Shown: in pieces, positions 9,664-18,429 of the stretch
Layout: every line of letters begins with the position of its first letter
How positions within the stretch are numbered: position 1 is the stretch's first letter
Assembly (NCBI GenBank): GCA_902493335.1
Contig: CABUPJ010000039.1
Location: 1-33,908 of the forward strand
Direction: 5' to 3'
Length of the DNA stretch: 33,908 bases
Source: an uncultured Porphyromonadaceae bacterium
Lineage (GTDB): Bacteria > Bacteroidota > Bacteroidia > Bacteroidales > Muribaculaceae
Made by a program: the position numbers and the translations under genes
The notes under the pieces: model-generated
The model's database searches: none
What the model was told of the DNA's origin: nothing
What the model saw: the letters and a program-made list of their open reading frames with translations, nothing else

Positions 9664-9695
9664 CAAAATTATCAAGAGAGCCACACGGCGGCAAT
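9664..9695 (-). promoter_or_regulatory. Bacteroidetes-type promoter of the receptor operon
   Basis: On the minus strand an ATTG (-33, 9692-9695) and a perfect TAATTTTG (-7, 9664-9671) are separated by 20 bases, the spacing expected for the Bacteroidetes primary sigma factor. The leader to ATG 9647 would be only about 10 bases. Confidence 0.72.
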
Positions 9696-9821
9696 ACCTA
9701 TTTTTAAGTAATTATCGCCCGGCAGAGCGCTTTGATTTACTCTATTTCGAGTATTTCACCGACAGTTTTTTCAAAATAATTTTGCAGCGTAACTTTAGTA
9801 TTATTTTTTAATAAAACATCG

Positions 9822-11666
9822 ATGAGAAAACTTTACTCTAACTCTTTGATTTCATTGTTCGTTGCGACAAGCCTGAGCACATTTGCCGCAAACGAAGGCA
9901 CACCCGGCACGGCCTGGGCAAACATCTTTGACGGAAAGACTTCGGCCGGCGACCAGAGCATCGCCGTAATCACAGCGACCGACGGCGCCGCATACTGGCT
10001 CAACGCCGGCGGCTCGACACAGGCCGCACCCGATATCTATTATAATAATGAGAAAATCATGACCGGCGCCGAAAGCACGGGCACAAGCCAGACAAACAAC
10101 TTCTGCCTTATAAAGACCGACGCGGCAGGCAACTGTCTGTGGAGTGTCTACAGCAACTCAGGCGATATCGACACGGGCCAGGGCGCTCTGGCGCTGACTT
10201 CTGACGGCGGCGTCGTCTTCACGGTCAAGATGCGCCACAGCGACGGCATGACAGACCGCGACATAAACTTCGTCAACGCCTCGGGCAGCAATTATTCCAT
10301 CGACTGGAAAGCCGAGAAACGTTACTACCGCCTGATGGTCGGCAAAATCAATGCCGACGGCGAAATAGCCTGGATCAACAGCGTCGAGGTCGACAACAGT
10401 CCGGCACCCGCAGCTTCTGGCACAAACGCCACCTTCACAGCCAACGGATTCAACATCAGAGCTATCGCCACCGATACCGACGACAATATCTATCTCGGCG
10501 GCATCGCCAGCATGGCAATGACCTTCCCCACTGCCGAGGGTACGGCGGTCGTCAGCCCCCACAACACAGACAATTGGAGCGGAGACCCGCAGGGCACATG
10601 TCCCGGCAGCCTGCTTCTCGTCAAACTCGACAGCAAAGGCGATTTCATCAAGGCGGTCGAGACTCAAAGCACAGCGATGATACAGGAAACCGTCAACCGC
10701 CTGAGCTTTAACAACGGCACGCTTTATGCCCTCGGCACCCTCGTCGGCGCCGGCGCAAATGCAGCGATGACCGTCGGCGACAAAACCGTCAACCCGTCTG
10801 AATGTCCCTCGGTTTTCGTCGGCACATTTGACACAGACCTCAACCCCGGATGGACAAAATGTCTCGCCGGAGGCACCGTCGACGGCAACAAAGCCCTGCA
10901 GCGCATGGGTCTCACCGTCGCCTGCGGCAATATCTGGATCTGCGGCACATACAACGGCACACTCAGCGACGGCACCAACACCGTCGCAAGCACCCAGGGC
11001 AAACTTCGAGAAGGCTTCATCATCAAACTCGACGCCACTGACGGCAAATGGCTTGCAGCAGCAAACAGCCGCGATTCATATCCCGCATCGCTCGGCCTCG
11101 CAGGCTCGGGTCTGACAGGCTACCTCAAAGTGCTTCAGTATGACAACGACGCCGACAACATCTATGTCTACGGCTATGTAATGAACGCCAACGTCGGCGC
11201 ATTCCTGCGCCCCTACAACGCCGTGACTCTCACGTCAAACCCCGACGACGCCCTCGCCCTCGTCTCTCAGGGCGGTGTCCCCACGGCCATCGACGCCGTA
11301 CTCGACCAGTCGTCAAAGACAGTTCTTGCAACCGTCAGAGGCAATAAAGCATTCCAGCCCCTCGGCAGCGAGCTGACAGCCAATCCTGGCACATGGGCCG
11401 TGCTGATGGCCAAATTCAATATTCCCGGTCCCGACAATGACGGCATCGCCGATATCGCCGCCACAGACAACGACTGCATCACCGTCATAGCGGGAGCAGG
11501 CTGCGTGACAGTAAGAAACAGCTCTGACAACGATCGCGAAATCACGGTATTTGACATCTGCGGCCGTCTCGTCGACAGTTTCACCGCCGCAGCGGGTACA
11601 GAAACCGTCCGCAACCTTGCCAAAGGTTACTATATCATTGACCGCAAACAAACTATTGTCAAATAA
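9822..11666 (+). CDS. Secreted repeat protein with T9SS-type C-terminal tail
   Basis: This 614-residue protein has a signal peptide (about 1-22, ending STFAA). At least five degenerate repeats share the pattern hydrophobic-K-x-D-x-x-G-x-x-x-W or similar (IKTDAAGNCLW, VGKINADGEIAW, LVKLDSKGDF, VGTFDTDLNPGW, IIKLDATDGKW). This is typical of a beta-propeller. Residues of about 545-614 (ITVFDICGRLVDSF, then LAKGYYIIDRKQTIVK) resemble the type A sorting domain of the type IX secretion system. The protein is probably exported to the surface or medium; whether this strain has the secretion system is not visible here. It is the only long protein gene I support on the plus strand and diverges from the receptor operon, with 174 bases between the two start codons. 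I do not recognise a specific function. Confidence 0.85.
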   Translation: MRKLYSNSLISLFVATSLSTFAANEGTPGTAWANIFDGKTSAGDQSIAVITATDGAAYWLNAGGSTQAAPDIYYNNEKIMTGAESTGTSQTNNFCLIKTDAAGNCLWSVYSNSGDIDTGQGALALTSDGGVVFTVKMRHSDGMTDRDINFVNASGSNYSIDWKAEKRYYRLMVGKINADGEIAWINSVEVDNSPAPAASGTNATFTANGFNIRAIATDTDDNIYLGGIASMAMTFPTAEGTAVVSPHNTDNWSGDPQGTCPGSLLLVKLDSKGDFIKAVETQSTAMIQETVNRLSFNNGTLYALGTLVGAGANAAMTVGDKTVNPSECPSVFVGTFDTDLNPGWTKCLAGGTVDGNKALQRMGLTVACGNIWICGTYNGTLSDGTNTVASTQGKLREGFIIKLDATDGKWLAAANSRDSYPASLGLAGSGLTGYLKVLQYDNDADNIYVYGYVMNANVGAFLRPYNAVTLTSNPDDALALVSQGGVPTAIDAVLDQSSKTVLATVRGNKAFQPLGSELTANPGTWAVLMAKFNIPGPDNDGIADIAATDNDCITVIAGAGCVTVRNSSDNDREITVFDICGRLVDSFTAAAGTETVRNLAKGYYIIDRKQTIVK

Positions 11667-11693
11667 ATTCAATTCTTAGTTAACCAATGTGAT

Positions 11694-11728
11694 GACGGCG
11701 TGGCCCGCGAGAGTCACGCCGTCTTTTT
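11694..11728 (+). terminator. Terminator after the secreted repeat protein
   Basis: An 11-bp stem with one G-T pair (11694-11704 with 11713-11723) and an 8-base loop is followed by five T (11724-11728). It lies 28 bases past the stop codon. Confidence 0.9.
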
Positions 11729-11774
11729 GTCTTTGGGAGGGGGAATACCGACTGCCACAATTTTTGTAACGAGG

Positions 11775-13127
11775 TTACAGCAAACCGGCCATATAGACAG
11801 GCAGACATATAATATTATCGTCCTTACGCAGGTCTTTGGTATACAACAAATAACGCTGTTGTATTCTTGCTGAATATTTTTGTTGAAACATATCAAGCGA
11901 TTTATGGGCTTTATACCCTGACGACTTTACTTCTATAGGACATATTTTATCTTGACGGCTAATTAAAAAGTCTATTTCATAAGAACGTGGTTCAACTGTC
12001 TCACCCACTCTATCTTTAAAAGTATAATAATAAAGCGAATGACCGGAACTTTTCAACAACTGAGCTACAACATTTTCGTAAATATAACCCAAATCAGCAG
12101 GAAGTTTATCTACCAATAATTTTTGATATATAGTATTTTCTGTAAAATCTTTGTCCATAAAAGCCAAAGTAACGAATAGACCGGTATCTCCAAGAAACAT
12201 TTTGAAATAATCATACCCTGCATGCAGCGCAAAACCGACGTTAGGGTCATTGGCATGGTAGGCAAAATTTACAGTTTTGGAATCATCTATATCACTAAAG
12301 ATTTCTTCAAGTCTTGAAAGCCTCGCTTTTTCAATAACCTCCCCAACTCTATATCTTATCGTGTTGCGTGCGAGTTCCGCCGGTATTGACCTAAAAATTG
12401 TAGATGCCCGGCCTTTGTCATCTATTTTTTTTAAATCGTCAAGATATAGATTGATTATATCACGCTTAACTTCATCTACAGCCTCGAAATTAGAGCCATG
12501 AATATATTCAGAAATAGCTTGCGGCATTCCTCCAACAAGCATATATAATCTAAAAAGCTTCATTAACTCACGGTTAACAGAGTCGCCTAAAGGTTTCATC
12601 TTTTGATAAGAATACCTGATAAGGTCAAATGTCGGTTCTCTGCCTATTGCCCATAAAAATTCTTCAAAGTCCATAGGATACATCTCTATGCGTCTTTCTT
12701 CACTCGGCAATAAAATATCTTTAGTGTTTTTTCTAATTGATATCAGAGAACCGGTTTCTATATAATGATATCTCCCGTCCTTAACAAGATGTTTGATTGC
12801 CTGACGCGCTTTGGGACAAAACTGCACCTCGTCAAATATTATACACGATCTACCAGGCGTCAATCTCGTACCTGTCAGCGATTGAAGCGAGAGGAAGAAA
12901 TAATGCAAATCAGACAGATCATCAAACAAATTGATTATATCTGATTTTGTTTTAGTAAAATCAATTATAAGGTAGCTGTCATATTCATTTCGCACAAACT
13001 CCTCAGCTATAGTCGACTTACCAACACGCCGGGCTCCCTCGATCATGAGAGCCGTACGGCCCGCAGACTTATTCTTCCATGCTACCAATTTGGAGTATAT
13101 CTTTCGCTTAAATATATTGACACCCAT
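11775..13127 (-). CDS. AAA/DUF4143-family ATPase with PD-(D/E)xK-like C-terminus
   Basis: This 450-residue protein is complete. Walker A is GARRVGKST (31-39), Walker B is CIIFDE (95-100), and a sensor-like ETGS lies at 124-127. The C-terminal DUF4143 part has E350, D386 (YEIDFLIS) and IEVKS with E399 and K401, the pattern of a PD-(D/E)xK nuclease fold. Many copies of this family occur in Bacteroidales genomes; the role is unknown to me, and ideas about defence or mobile elements are only inference. The base composition is clearly more AT-rich than the flanking genes, which points to acquisition by transfer. It stands alone between two terminators and is preceded by a CATTTTGCC repeat array (13172-13247). 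Confidence 0.9.
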   Translation of the reverse strand: MGVNIFKRKIYSKLVAWKNKSAGRTALMIEGARRVGKSTIAEEFVRNEYDSYLIIDFTKTKSDIINLFDDLSDLHYFFLSLQSLTGTRLTPGRSCIIFDEVQFCPKARQAIKHLVKDGRYHYIETGSLISIRKNTKDILLPSEERRIEMYPMDFEEFLWAIGREPTFDLIRYSYQKMKPLGDSVNRELMKLFRLYMLVGGMPQAISEYIHGSNFEAVDEVKRDIINLYLDDLKKIDDKGRASTIFRSIPAELARNTIRYRVGEVIEKARLSRLEEIFSDIDDSKTVNFAYHANDPNVGFALHAGYDYFKMFLGDTGLFVTLAFMDKDFTENTIYQKLLVDKLPADLGYIYENVVAQLLKSSGHSLYYYTFKDRVGETVEPRSYEIDFLISRQDKICPIEVKSSGYKAHKSLDMFQQKYSARIQQRYLLYTKDLRKDDNIICLPVYMAGLL

Positions 13128-13146
13128 AACTTATTGATTTTATTCG

Positions 13147-13176
13147 CGAAAATAACAATTATGGCAAGAACGGCAA
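13147..13176 (-). promoter_or_regulatory. Possible promoter of the ATPase gene
   Basis: The nearest CATTTTGCC repeat supplies a TTG (13174-13176). After a 19-base spacer comes TATTTTCG (13147-13154), one base off the TAnnTTTG consensus. The fit is imperfect, but it places the repeat array exactly over the -33 region. Confidence 0.4.
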
Positions 13177-13247
13177 AATGTTTTATAGGCAAAATGTACA
13201 AGACAGGCAAAATGTTTGAGTCTAAAATGTACAAGACAGGCAAAATG
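13172..13247 (-). repeat. Array of CATTTTGCC units upstream of the ATPase gene
   Basis: Read on the minus strand, CATTTTGCC occurs four times exactly (13172-13180, 13188-13196, 13206-13214, 13239-13247) and once as CATTTTAGA (13221-13229). The unit starts are 16, 18, 15 and 18 bases apart. Two larger copies of 24 bases are identical (13191-13214 and 13224-13247) with a 33-base period. The array lies 45-120 bases before the ATPase start, so it may be an operator set, a relic of duplication or a mobile-element end. Confidence 0.85.
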
Positions 13248-13251
13248 ATGC

Positions 13252-13278
13252 AAAAAGCGCGGCCGGGATCGGTCGCGC
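13252..13278 (-). terminator. Terminator after secA
   Basis: On the minus strand a 9-bp stem with one mismatch (13270-13278 with 13257-13265) and a 4-base loop is followed by a run of five T (13252-13256). It lies about 50 bases past the secA stop codon and touches the repeat array. Confidence 0.75.
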
Positions 13279-13329
13279 CTTTGTTATCGGATTGGAACGG
13301 ACGTGTCTGACACCGCGCCTGCGCGGTTA

Positions 13330-16300
13330 TCAGAGTCCTTTGCCGTGGCAGTTTTTGTATTTTTTGCCTGAACCGCAGGGACAGGGGTCGTTGCGTCCGA
13401 TTCTCGGAGCGGCTTTGACCGGCATCACCGGCTGACGTTCGCCCTGACGGGCAGAAGCGGCCTCACGCTGGGCGTTTTCGCCGGGAAGAGCCTCACGCGA
13501 TGTACGATAGTTGTTCTGCTTATACTGATTCGGCATATCGGGAGCGGCCTCTTTGACGTCGGGACGGCGCTCGGGCTGCTGACCCTGTTCGTCGGGAGCC
13601 TGCTGACGTACGGGAATCTGAGCGCGCATCAAAGCCGACAGAGCCTTGACGTTAAGCTGATTGAGCATATTCTCGAAGAGGTGGAACGACTCGACTTTGT
13701 AGATAACCAGCGGGTCTTTCTGCTCGTAAGATGCGTTCTGGACAGACTGGCGCAGTTGATCGAGCTCACGGAGGTGCTCCTTCCAGAGTTCGTCGATGGT
13801 GACGAGGAGCAGACCTTTCTGCCACTCCTTGATAATCGACTTGCACTGTGTGTCGTATGCCTCCTGAAGGTCGACGCGGAGGTTGAAGACGCGCTTGCCG
13901 TCGGTGATGGGCACGATAATCCTGCCGCGATAGTCAGAGTTCTCGATGAGGTTGGCGATGACGGGCATGGCGACCTCGCAGATGCGCTGGTTCTTGCGCT
14001 CGAGAGCCTCGACGGCGGCCGCACGTACTCTCTCGAACTTATCCTCTTTGTCAAGGCTGCGGAACTCTTCCTCGCTCAGCGGATTCTCGATCGAGAGCAC
14101 CTTGAAGAGCTCGAGAGTGAGATCGGCGTAGTCGGTCGGCTGTTCATAGACATTGATGATGTTTTCGACGGTGTCATAGAGCATGTTGGCGATATCGATG
14201 CCGATGCGCTCGCCGATGAGGGCGTGATGACGGCGGTTGTAGATATACGAACGCTGTTTGTTCATGACGTCGTCATACTCGAGCAGACGTTTGCGGATGC
14301 CGAAGTTGTTTTCCTCGACGCGTTTCTGTGCTTTCTCGATAGCGTTCGACACCATCTTGTGCTCGATGGGCTCGCCTTCTTTAAGGCCGAGACGGTCGAG
14401 CCATTTCATGACGCTATCGGTGGCGAAGAGTCGCATCAGCTGGTCCTCGAACGAGACGAAGAACACCGACGAACCCGGATCGCCCTGACGACCCGAACGT
14501 CCGCGGAGCTGACGGTCGACGCGGCGGGACTCGTGGCGCTCTGTGCCGATGATGGCGAGACCGCCGGCCTCCTTGACCTCGGGGGTCAGCTTGATGTCGG
14601 TACCACGGCCCGCCATGTTGGTGGCGATGGTGACGACGCCTTTCTGACCGGCCTGGGCGACGACCTGAGCCTCTTTCTGATGAAGCTTGGCATTGAGCAC
14701 CTGGGCGTCGATCTTGCGCATGTCGAGCATGCGTTTGAGCAGCTCTGAGATTTCAACCGAGGTCGTACCGACGAGGACGGGACGGCCGGCATCGCGCAGA
14801 CGCACGATCTCCTCGATGACGGCGGCATATTTCTCTTTCTTGGTCTTGTAGACACGGTCGTTCATGTCGATACGGGCCACGGGCTTGTTGGTCGGGATTG
14901 TGACGACATCAAGTTTATAGATGTCCCACAGCTCGCCAGCCTCGGTCTCGGCCGTACCGGTCATACCGGCGAGCTTGTGATACATGCGGAAGTAGTTCTG
15001 AAGGGTGATCGTGGCGAATGTCTGGGTGGCAGCCTCGACCTTGACGCCCTCCTTGGCCTCGATGGCCTGATGGAGTCCGTCGCTGTAACGGCGGCCTTCC
15101 ATGATACGGCCGGTCTGCTCGTCGACAATCTTGATCTTGTTGTCGTCGATGACATACTCGACGTCTTTCTCGAAGAGCGTATAGGCTTTGAGCAGCTGAG
15201 TGACAGTGTGGACTCGCTCGGCCTTGATGGCATAGTTCTGCATGAGCTCGTCTTTACGGATCTGGCGCTCGTTGGGGTCAGGCAGATGCTCGAGCTCAGA
15301 GAGCTGCGAGGCGATGTCGGGAAGGACGAAGAACTCGGGGTCGGCTGTCTTGCCGGTGAGTTCGTCGATACCTTTGTCGGTGAGCTCGACGCTGCGGTTC
15401 TTTTCGTCGATGACGAAATAGAGGGGGTCGGTCACGATGGGCATCTCGCGGGCATTGTCCTGAAGATAGTGGGCCTCGGTCTCAAGGAGGATGTTCTTCA
15501 TGCCCTCCTGGCTGAGGAACTTGATTAACGCACCGTTTTTGGGCAGACCCTTATAGGCGCGGAAGAGCAGCAGGGCGCCCTCTTTCCTGACCTCTTTGTC
15601 TTCAGAGGCGAGCTTCGACTTGGCCTCTGTGAGAATCTGAGTCACAAGGCGGCGCTGGGCCTCGACGACTTTCTGGACATTATGCTTGTATTCGTCAAAA
15701 TACTGGTCGTCGCCTTTGGGCACGGGACCCGAGATGATGAGAGGTGTACGGGCGTCGTCGATGAGCACCGAGTCGACCTCGTCGACAATGGCATAGTAGT
15801 GTTTGCGCTGCACCATGTCCTGGGGAGACATCGCCATGTTGTCGCGGAGGTAGTCGAAACCGAACTCGTTGTTCGTGCCGAAGGTGATGTCGCAGTCGTA
15901 GGCGGCGCGGCGCTCGGGGGTATTGGGCTCGTGCTTGTCGATACAGTCGACTGTAGAGCCGTGGAACATATAGAGCGGGCCCATCCACTCGGAGTCACGT
16001 TTCGACAGGTAGTCGTTGACGGTGACGACGTGGACGCCGCGTTTCGAGAGCGAACGCAGGAAGACAGGCAGCGTGGCGACAAGAGTCTTGCCCTCGCCTG
16101 TGGCCATCTCGGCGATTTTGCCCTGATGGAGAACGACGCCGCCGATGAGCTGGACGTCGTAGTGGACCATGTCCCAGGTTATTTCGTTGCCGCCGGCCAT
16201 CCAGTGATTTTTCCAGAGAGCCTTGTCACCCTCGATGCTGACGAAGTCGCGGCCCTGGCCTGCGAGCTCGCGGTCGAGGTCGGTGGCGGTGACTTCGACA

Positions 16301-16677
16301 ATCTCGTTGTGGGCGAAGCGCGCGGCGGTCTCGCGGAGGGTGGCGAAGACCACGGGCAGATGCTCGTTGAGCTTGTCTTCTATGATGTCGAGAATATTTT
16401 TCTCATGTTTGTCGATTTTATCCCATACCGGCTGACGCTCGTCGTAGGGAAGCGAGTCGACCGACGCCTTGAGGGTTTCGATCTGCTGGCGGTCATCGGC
16501 GGTGGCGGCTGCGATATCGGCCCGCACGGCGTCGATGCGGCCACGAAGCTCATCGTTGCTCAAAGCCTCCATTTCGGGACCCAATGCCTTGATTTTATTG
16601 ACAATAGGCTGAATAGATTTCAAATCGCGCTGCGATTTGTTACCAAAAACTTTGGTTAATAGCTGAATGAATGACAT
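13330..16677 (-). CDS. secA: Protein translocase ATPase SecA
   Basis: SecA drives unfolded preproteins through the SecYEG channel. The 1115-residue sequence has Walker A MATGEGKT (191-198), the DEAD-motor box VDEVD (298-302) with the helicase-like IIGTERHESRR and QLRGRSGRQGDPG motifs, a preprotein-binding segment between, and the helical scaffold and wing domains. The extreme C-terminus is an intact zinc finger (C1099, C1101, C1110, H1111) preceded by a glutamine/proline-rich linker from about 1025. It is longer than the 901-residue E. coli protein, as usual in Bacteroidetes. The gene stands alone, with a TAACTTTG box upstream and a terminator downstream. A short hairpin (13313-13326) lies just after the stop codon. 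Confidence 0.98.
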   Translation of the reverse strand: MSFIQLLTKVFGNKSQRDLKSIQPIVNKIKALGPEMEALSNDELRGRIDAVRADIAAATADDRQQIETLKASVDSLPYDERQPVWDKIDKHEKNILDIIEDKLNEHLPVVFATLRETAARFAHNEIVEVTATDLDRELAGQGRDFVSIEGDKALWKNHWMAGGNEITWDMVHYDVQLIGGVVLHQGKIAEMATGEGKTLVATLPVFLRSLSKRGVHVVTVNDYLSKRDSEWMGPLYMFHGSTVDCIDKHEPNTPERRAAYDCDITFGTNNEFGFDYLRDNMAMSPQDMVQRKHYYAIVDEVDSVLIDDARTPLIISGPVPKGDDQYFDEYKHNVQKVVEAQRRLVTQILTEAKSKLASEDKEVRKEGALLLFRAYKGLPKNGALIKFLSQEGMKNILLETEAHYLQDNAREMPIVTDPLYFVIDEKNRSVELTDKGIDELTGKTADPEFFVLPDIASQLSELEHLPDPNERQIRKDELMQNYAIKAERVHTVTQLLKAYTLFEKDVEYVIDDNKIKIVDEQTGRIMEGRRYSDGLHQAIEAKEGVKVEAATQTFATITLQNYFRMYHKLAGMTGTAETEAGELWDIYKLDVVTIPTNKPVARIDMNDRVYKTKKEKYAAVIEEIVRLRDAGRPVLVGTTSVEISELLKRMLDMRKIDAQVLNAKLHQKEAQVVAQAGQKGVVTIATNMAGRGTDIKLTPEVKEAGGLAIIGTERHESRRVDRQLRGRSGRQGDPGSSVFFVSFEDQLMRLFATDSVMKWLDRLGLKEGEPIEHKMVSNAIEKAQKRVEENNFGIRKRLLEYDDVMNKQRSYIYNRRHHALIGERIGIDIANMLYDTVENIINVYEQPTDYADLTLELFKVLSIENPLSEEEFRSLDKEDKFERVRAAAVEALERKNQRICEVAMPVIANLIENSDYRGRIIVPITDGKRVFNLRVDLQEAYDTQCKSIIKEWQKGLLLVTIDELWKEHLRELDQLRQSVQNASYEQKDPLVIYKVESFHLFENMLNQLNVKALSALMRAQIPVRQQAPDEQGQQPERRPDVKEAAPDMPNQYKQNNYRTSREALPGENAQREAASARQGERQPVMPVKAAPRIGRNDPCPCGSGKKYKNCHGKGL

Positions 16678-16733
16678 ATATTGTTGGTGTTGTTATTTAC
16701 GATATTATCGGCCGCAAGGCATGCAGCCGGATG

Positions 16734-16741
16734 CAAAGTTA
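16734..16741 (-). promoter_or_regulatory. Probable -7 box of the secA promoter
   Basis: TAACTTTG on the minus strand matches the Bacteroidetes -7 consensus exactly. No TTG is seen at the expected -33 position. The leader to the secA start would be about 50 bases and contains inverted GC-rich segments. Confidence 0.5.
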
Positions 16742-16806
16742 TAAAAAATAAGCTGTTTAACGTGCTGTCGCGCCCAAATTTATCATTACGGTATGCCGCC
16801 TGACTA

Positions 16807-18429
16807 TCAGTCGAGCGGGAGGGCGGGCAGAGAGGCGCCGTTGGGCGAGCGTATGCGCAACAGTCTCGCGACTGTCGGGGCGATTACGCGGGCGTCGACC
16901 GGAGTGTCGATGACACGGGCCGGGACATTAGGAGCAAGGATGAACACCGGGCCGGTAGTGGCTGTGACGCGGTTGACCTGACCGGTGTGCCGGTCGGGGC
17001 CGACAGTGGCATAATCGTCAACAAGTTCCCAGCCGGGAAGGATGTTGATGAACAGGTCACCGGCGATGGCGACGTCGGTGTTGCGGCGGATGGCGTCGTT
17101 GCGGTCACCGAGACGGCCGATGATGACATCGTCGATGGTATAGACACCTTCGACGCCCGTCATACGGGCAAGGAAACCGGCGGCATCGGTGCGGACGGTC
17201 CTGGCGTCGAGCGAACGCTCCTTGATGAGTTTGTTATTGAGATAGAACTGGTTGTTATGGAAAGCCGAGACCCATTCGCCAGTGCCGTAGACGGCCATGA
17301 GATACATGTTGAGCAGCGAACCGGCCTTGCGGGTCGAGAACTCGCCTGTCGGTATGCGCCATCGGGGATCGTCGCGTTTGGCGCGCGGCGCCGGCGGTGT
17401 CGCGGCGAGATAGACGACCGAGTTACCCACCCCGACATTGCGGTCGATCGCGGCGAAGAGCTGTTCGAGGTTGCGGTCGAGCTTGATATAGGCGTCCATC
17501 ATCTCGAAGCGGTTGTCGGGATTCTTCGAGTAGTCGAACGATGTCAGCGTGTAAGCGACATTCAGCACATCGACGCCGTCGTGAGTGCCGAGTTTCATGC
17601 CGCCGATAAAGTCAGAAGCAAGCGATGTCACCTCACGGTTGACCAGCGGCGAGTCCTTGAACATCGCATAACGGTTGTCTTTGCCGCGCGGGAAGACATA
17701 TCTGAAGGGATAATGGGTCAGATGGTCGGGCAGATTGGGATATGCCTCAGCCTTGGCCGACGGCACCCAGCTCATTGTGTCGAGACGCGACGACAAGGGC
17801 ATCAGACGGTTGGCGGTAGCCACTCCTGCGGGAAGCTCGGTGTAATATGTCGACGAGGCCCATGCACCTGTGTTGTCGTTTATCCATACGCCGCCATTGC
17901 CTGCATGGCCGGCCATGAGTATGGCGACACGGGCATCGGGGGCGATGCTGTAGGCCTGGGTGACGCCTCCGCCGGCGATACGGGCCTCGTCAGAGACGGT
18001 CGAGACGCGCAGAGCCGCGGGAGAATATGTCTCGGTCGTGAAATTGCCCATCACCTGAGGATCGTCGAGCACCTCGACAACCTTCATCTTCGACGGGTCA
18101 TAATAGGCCGAGGCGGGAATGCCGCTGACGACCGGCGACGCGCCGGTCATGACAACAGCCGTCGCGGCTACGTTGTCAAGGTTGGTGCCGTAGTCGGCGT
18201 CGGATATGACGACCCCGTCGCGCAGCAGACGGTTGAAGCCGCCCGAGCCGAAACTCTCGCGCAACAGATCGAGATAGTCGCGTTCGAGACCTTCGACCAT
18301 GATGCCGACAAGCAGACGCGGCTGCGGCGAGGGTGTACCCGCGGGCAGCGTCATCGACACCATCGATGCCAGCAGTACCAGCATCAGGCGCGGCCTGATA
18401 TGTCTGTCAACGATTGACTTCACCTGCAA
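16807..18429 (-). CDS. Alkaline-phosphatase-superfamily protein with degenerate active site
   Basis: The 540-residue protein has an N-terminal signal or anchor (about 12-31). It follows the PafA-like type I phosphodiesterase fold closely: LLVGIMVEGLERDYL (39-53), FGSGGFNRLL (60-69), AILMAGHAGNGGVW (169-182) and WASSTYY (190-196). By recall of the family, the first metal aspartate is replaced by E46, and the catalytic threonine region reads NVAATA (86-91). The ND step reads AS (106-107), and the usual TADHG is AATPP (342-346). The D-x3-H pair is reduced to SFDYSKN (297-303). H481 may be the only conserved metal histidine. It is therefore probably a structural or binding protein in the periplasm, not a phosphatase. 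It overlaps the DUF4105 gene by 23 bases and ends the long operon; I see no terminator before secA. Confidence 0.85.
   Translation of the reverse strand: MQVKSIVDRHIRPRLMLVLLASMVSMTLPAGTPSPQPRLLVGIMVEGLERDYLDLLRESFGSGGFNRLLRDGVVISDADYGTNLDNVAATAVVMTGASPVVSGIPASAYYDPSKMKVVEVLDDPQVMGNFTTETYSPAALRVSTVSDEARIAGGGVTQAYSIAPDARVAILMAGHAGNGGVWINDNTGAWASSTYYTELPAGVATANRLMPLSSRLDTMSWVPSAKAEAYPNLPDHLTHYPFRYVFPRGKDNRYAMFKDSPLVNREVTSLASDFIGGMKLGTHDGVDVLNVAYTLTSFDYSKNPDNRFEMMDAYIKLDRNLEQLFAAIDRNVGVGNSVVYLAATPPAPRAKRDDPRWRIPTGEFSTRKAGSLLNMYLMAVYGTGEWVSAFHNNQFYLNNKLIKERSLDARTVRTDAAGFLARMTGVEGVYTIDDVIIGRLGDRNDAIRRNTDVAIAGDLFINILPGWELVDDYATVGPDRHTGQVNRVTATTGPVFILAPNVPARVIDTPVDARVIAPTVARLLRIRSPNGASLPALPLD

Noticed and set aside
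13172..13247. Repeat array considered as a CRISPR
   Set aside because: The units are 9 bases with 6-9 base gaps, far too short for CRISPR repeats and spacers, and there are no cas genes.
13313..13326. GC hairpin directly after the secA stop considered as the terminator
   Set aside because: It has a 2-base loop at full stem length and no T-run; the better terminator is at 13252-13278.
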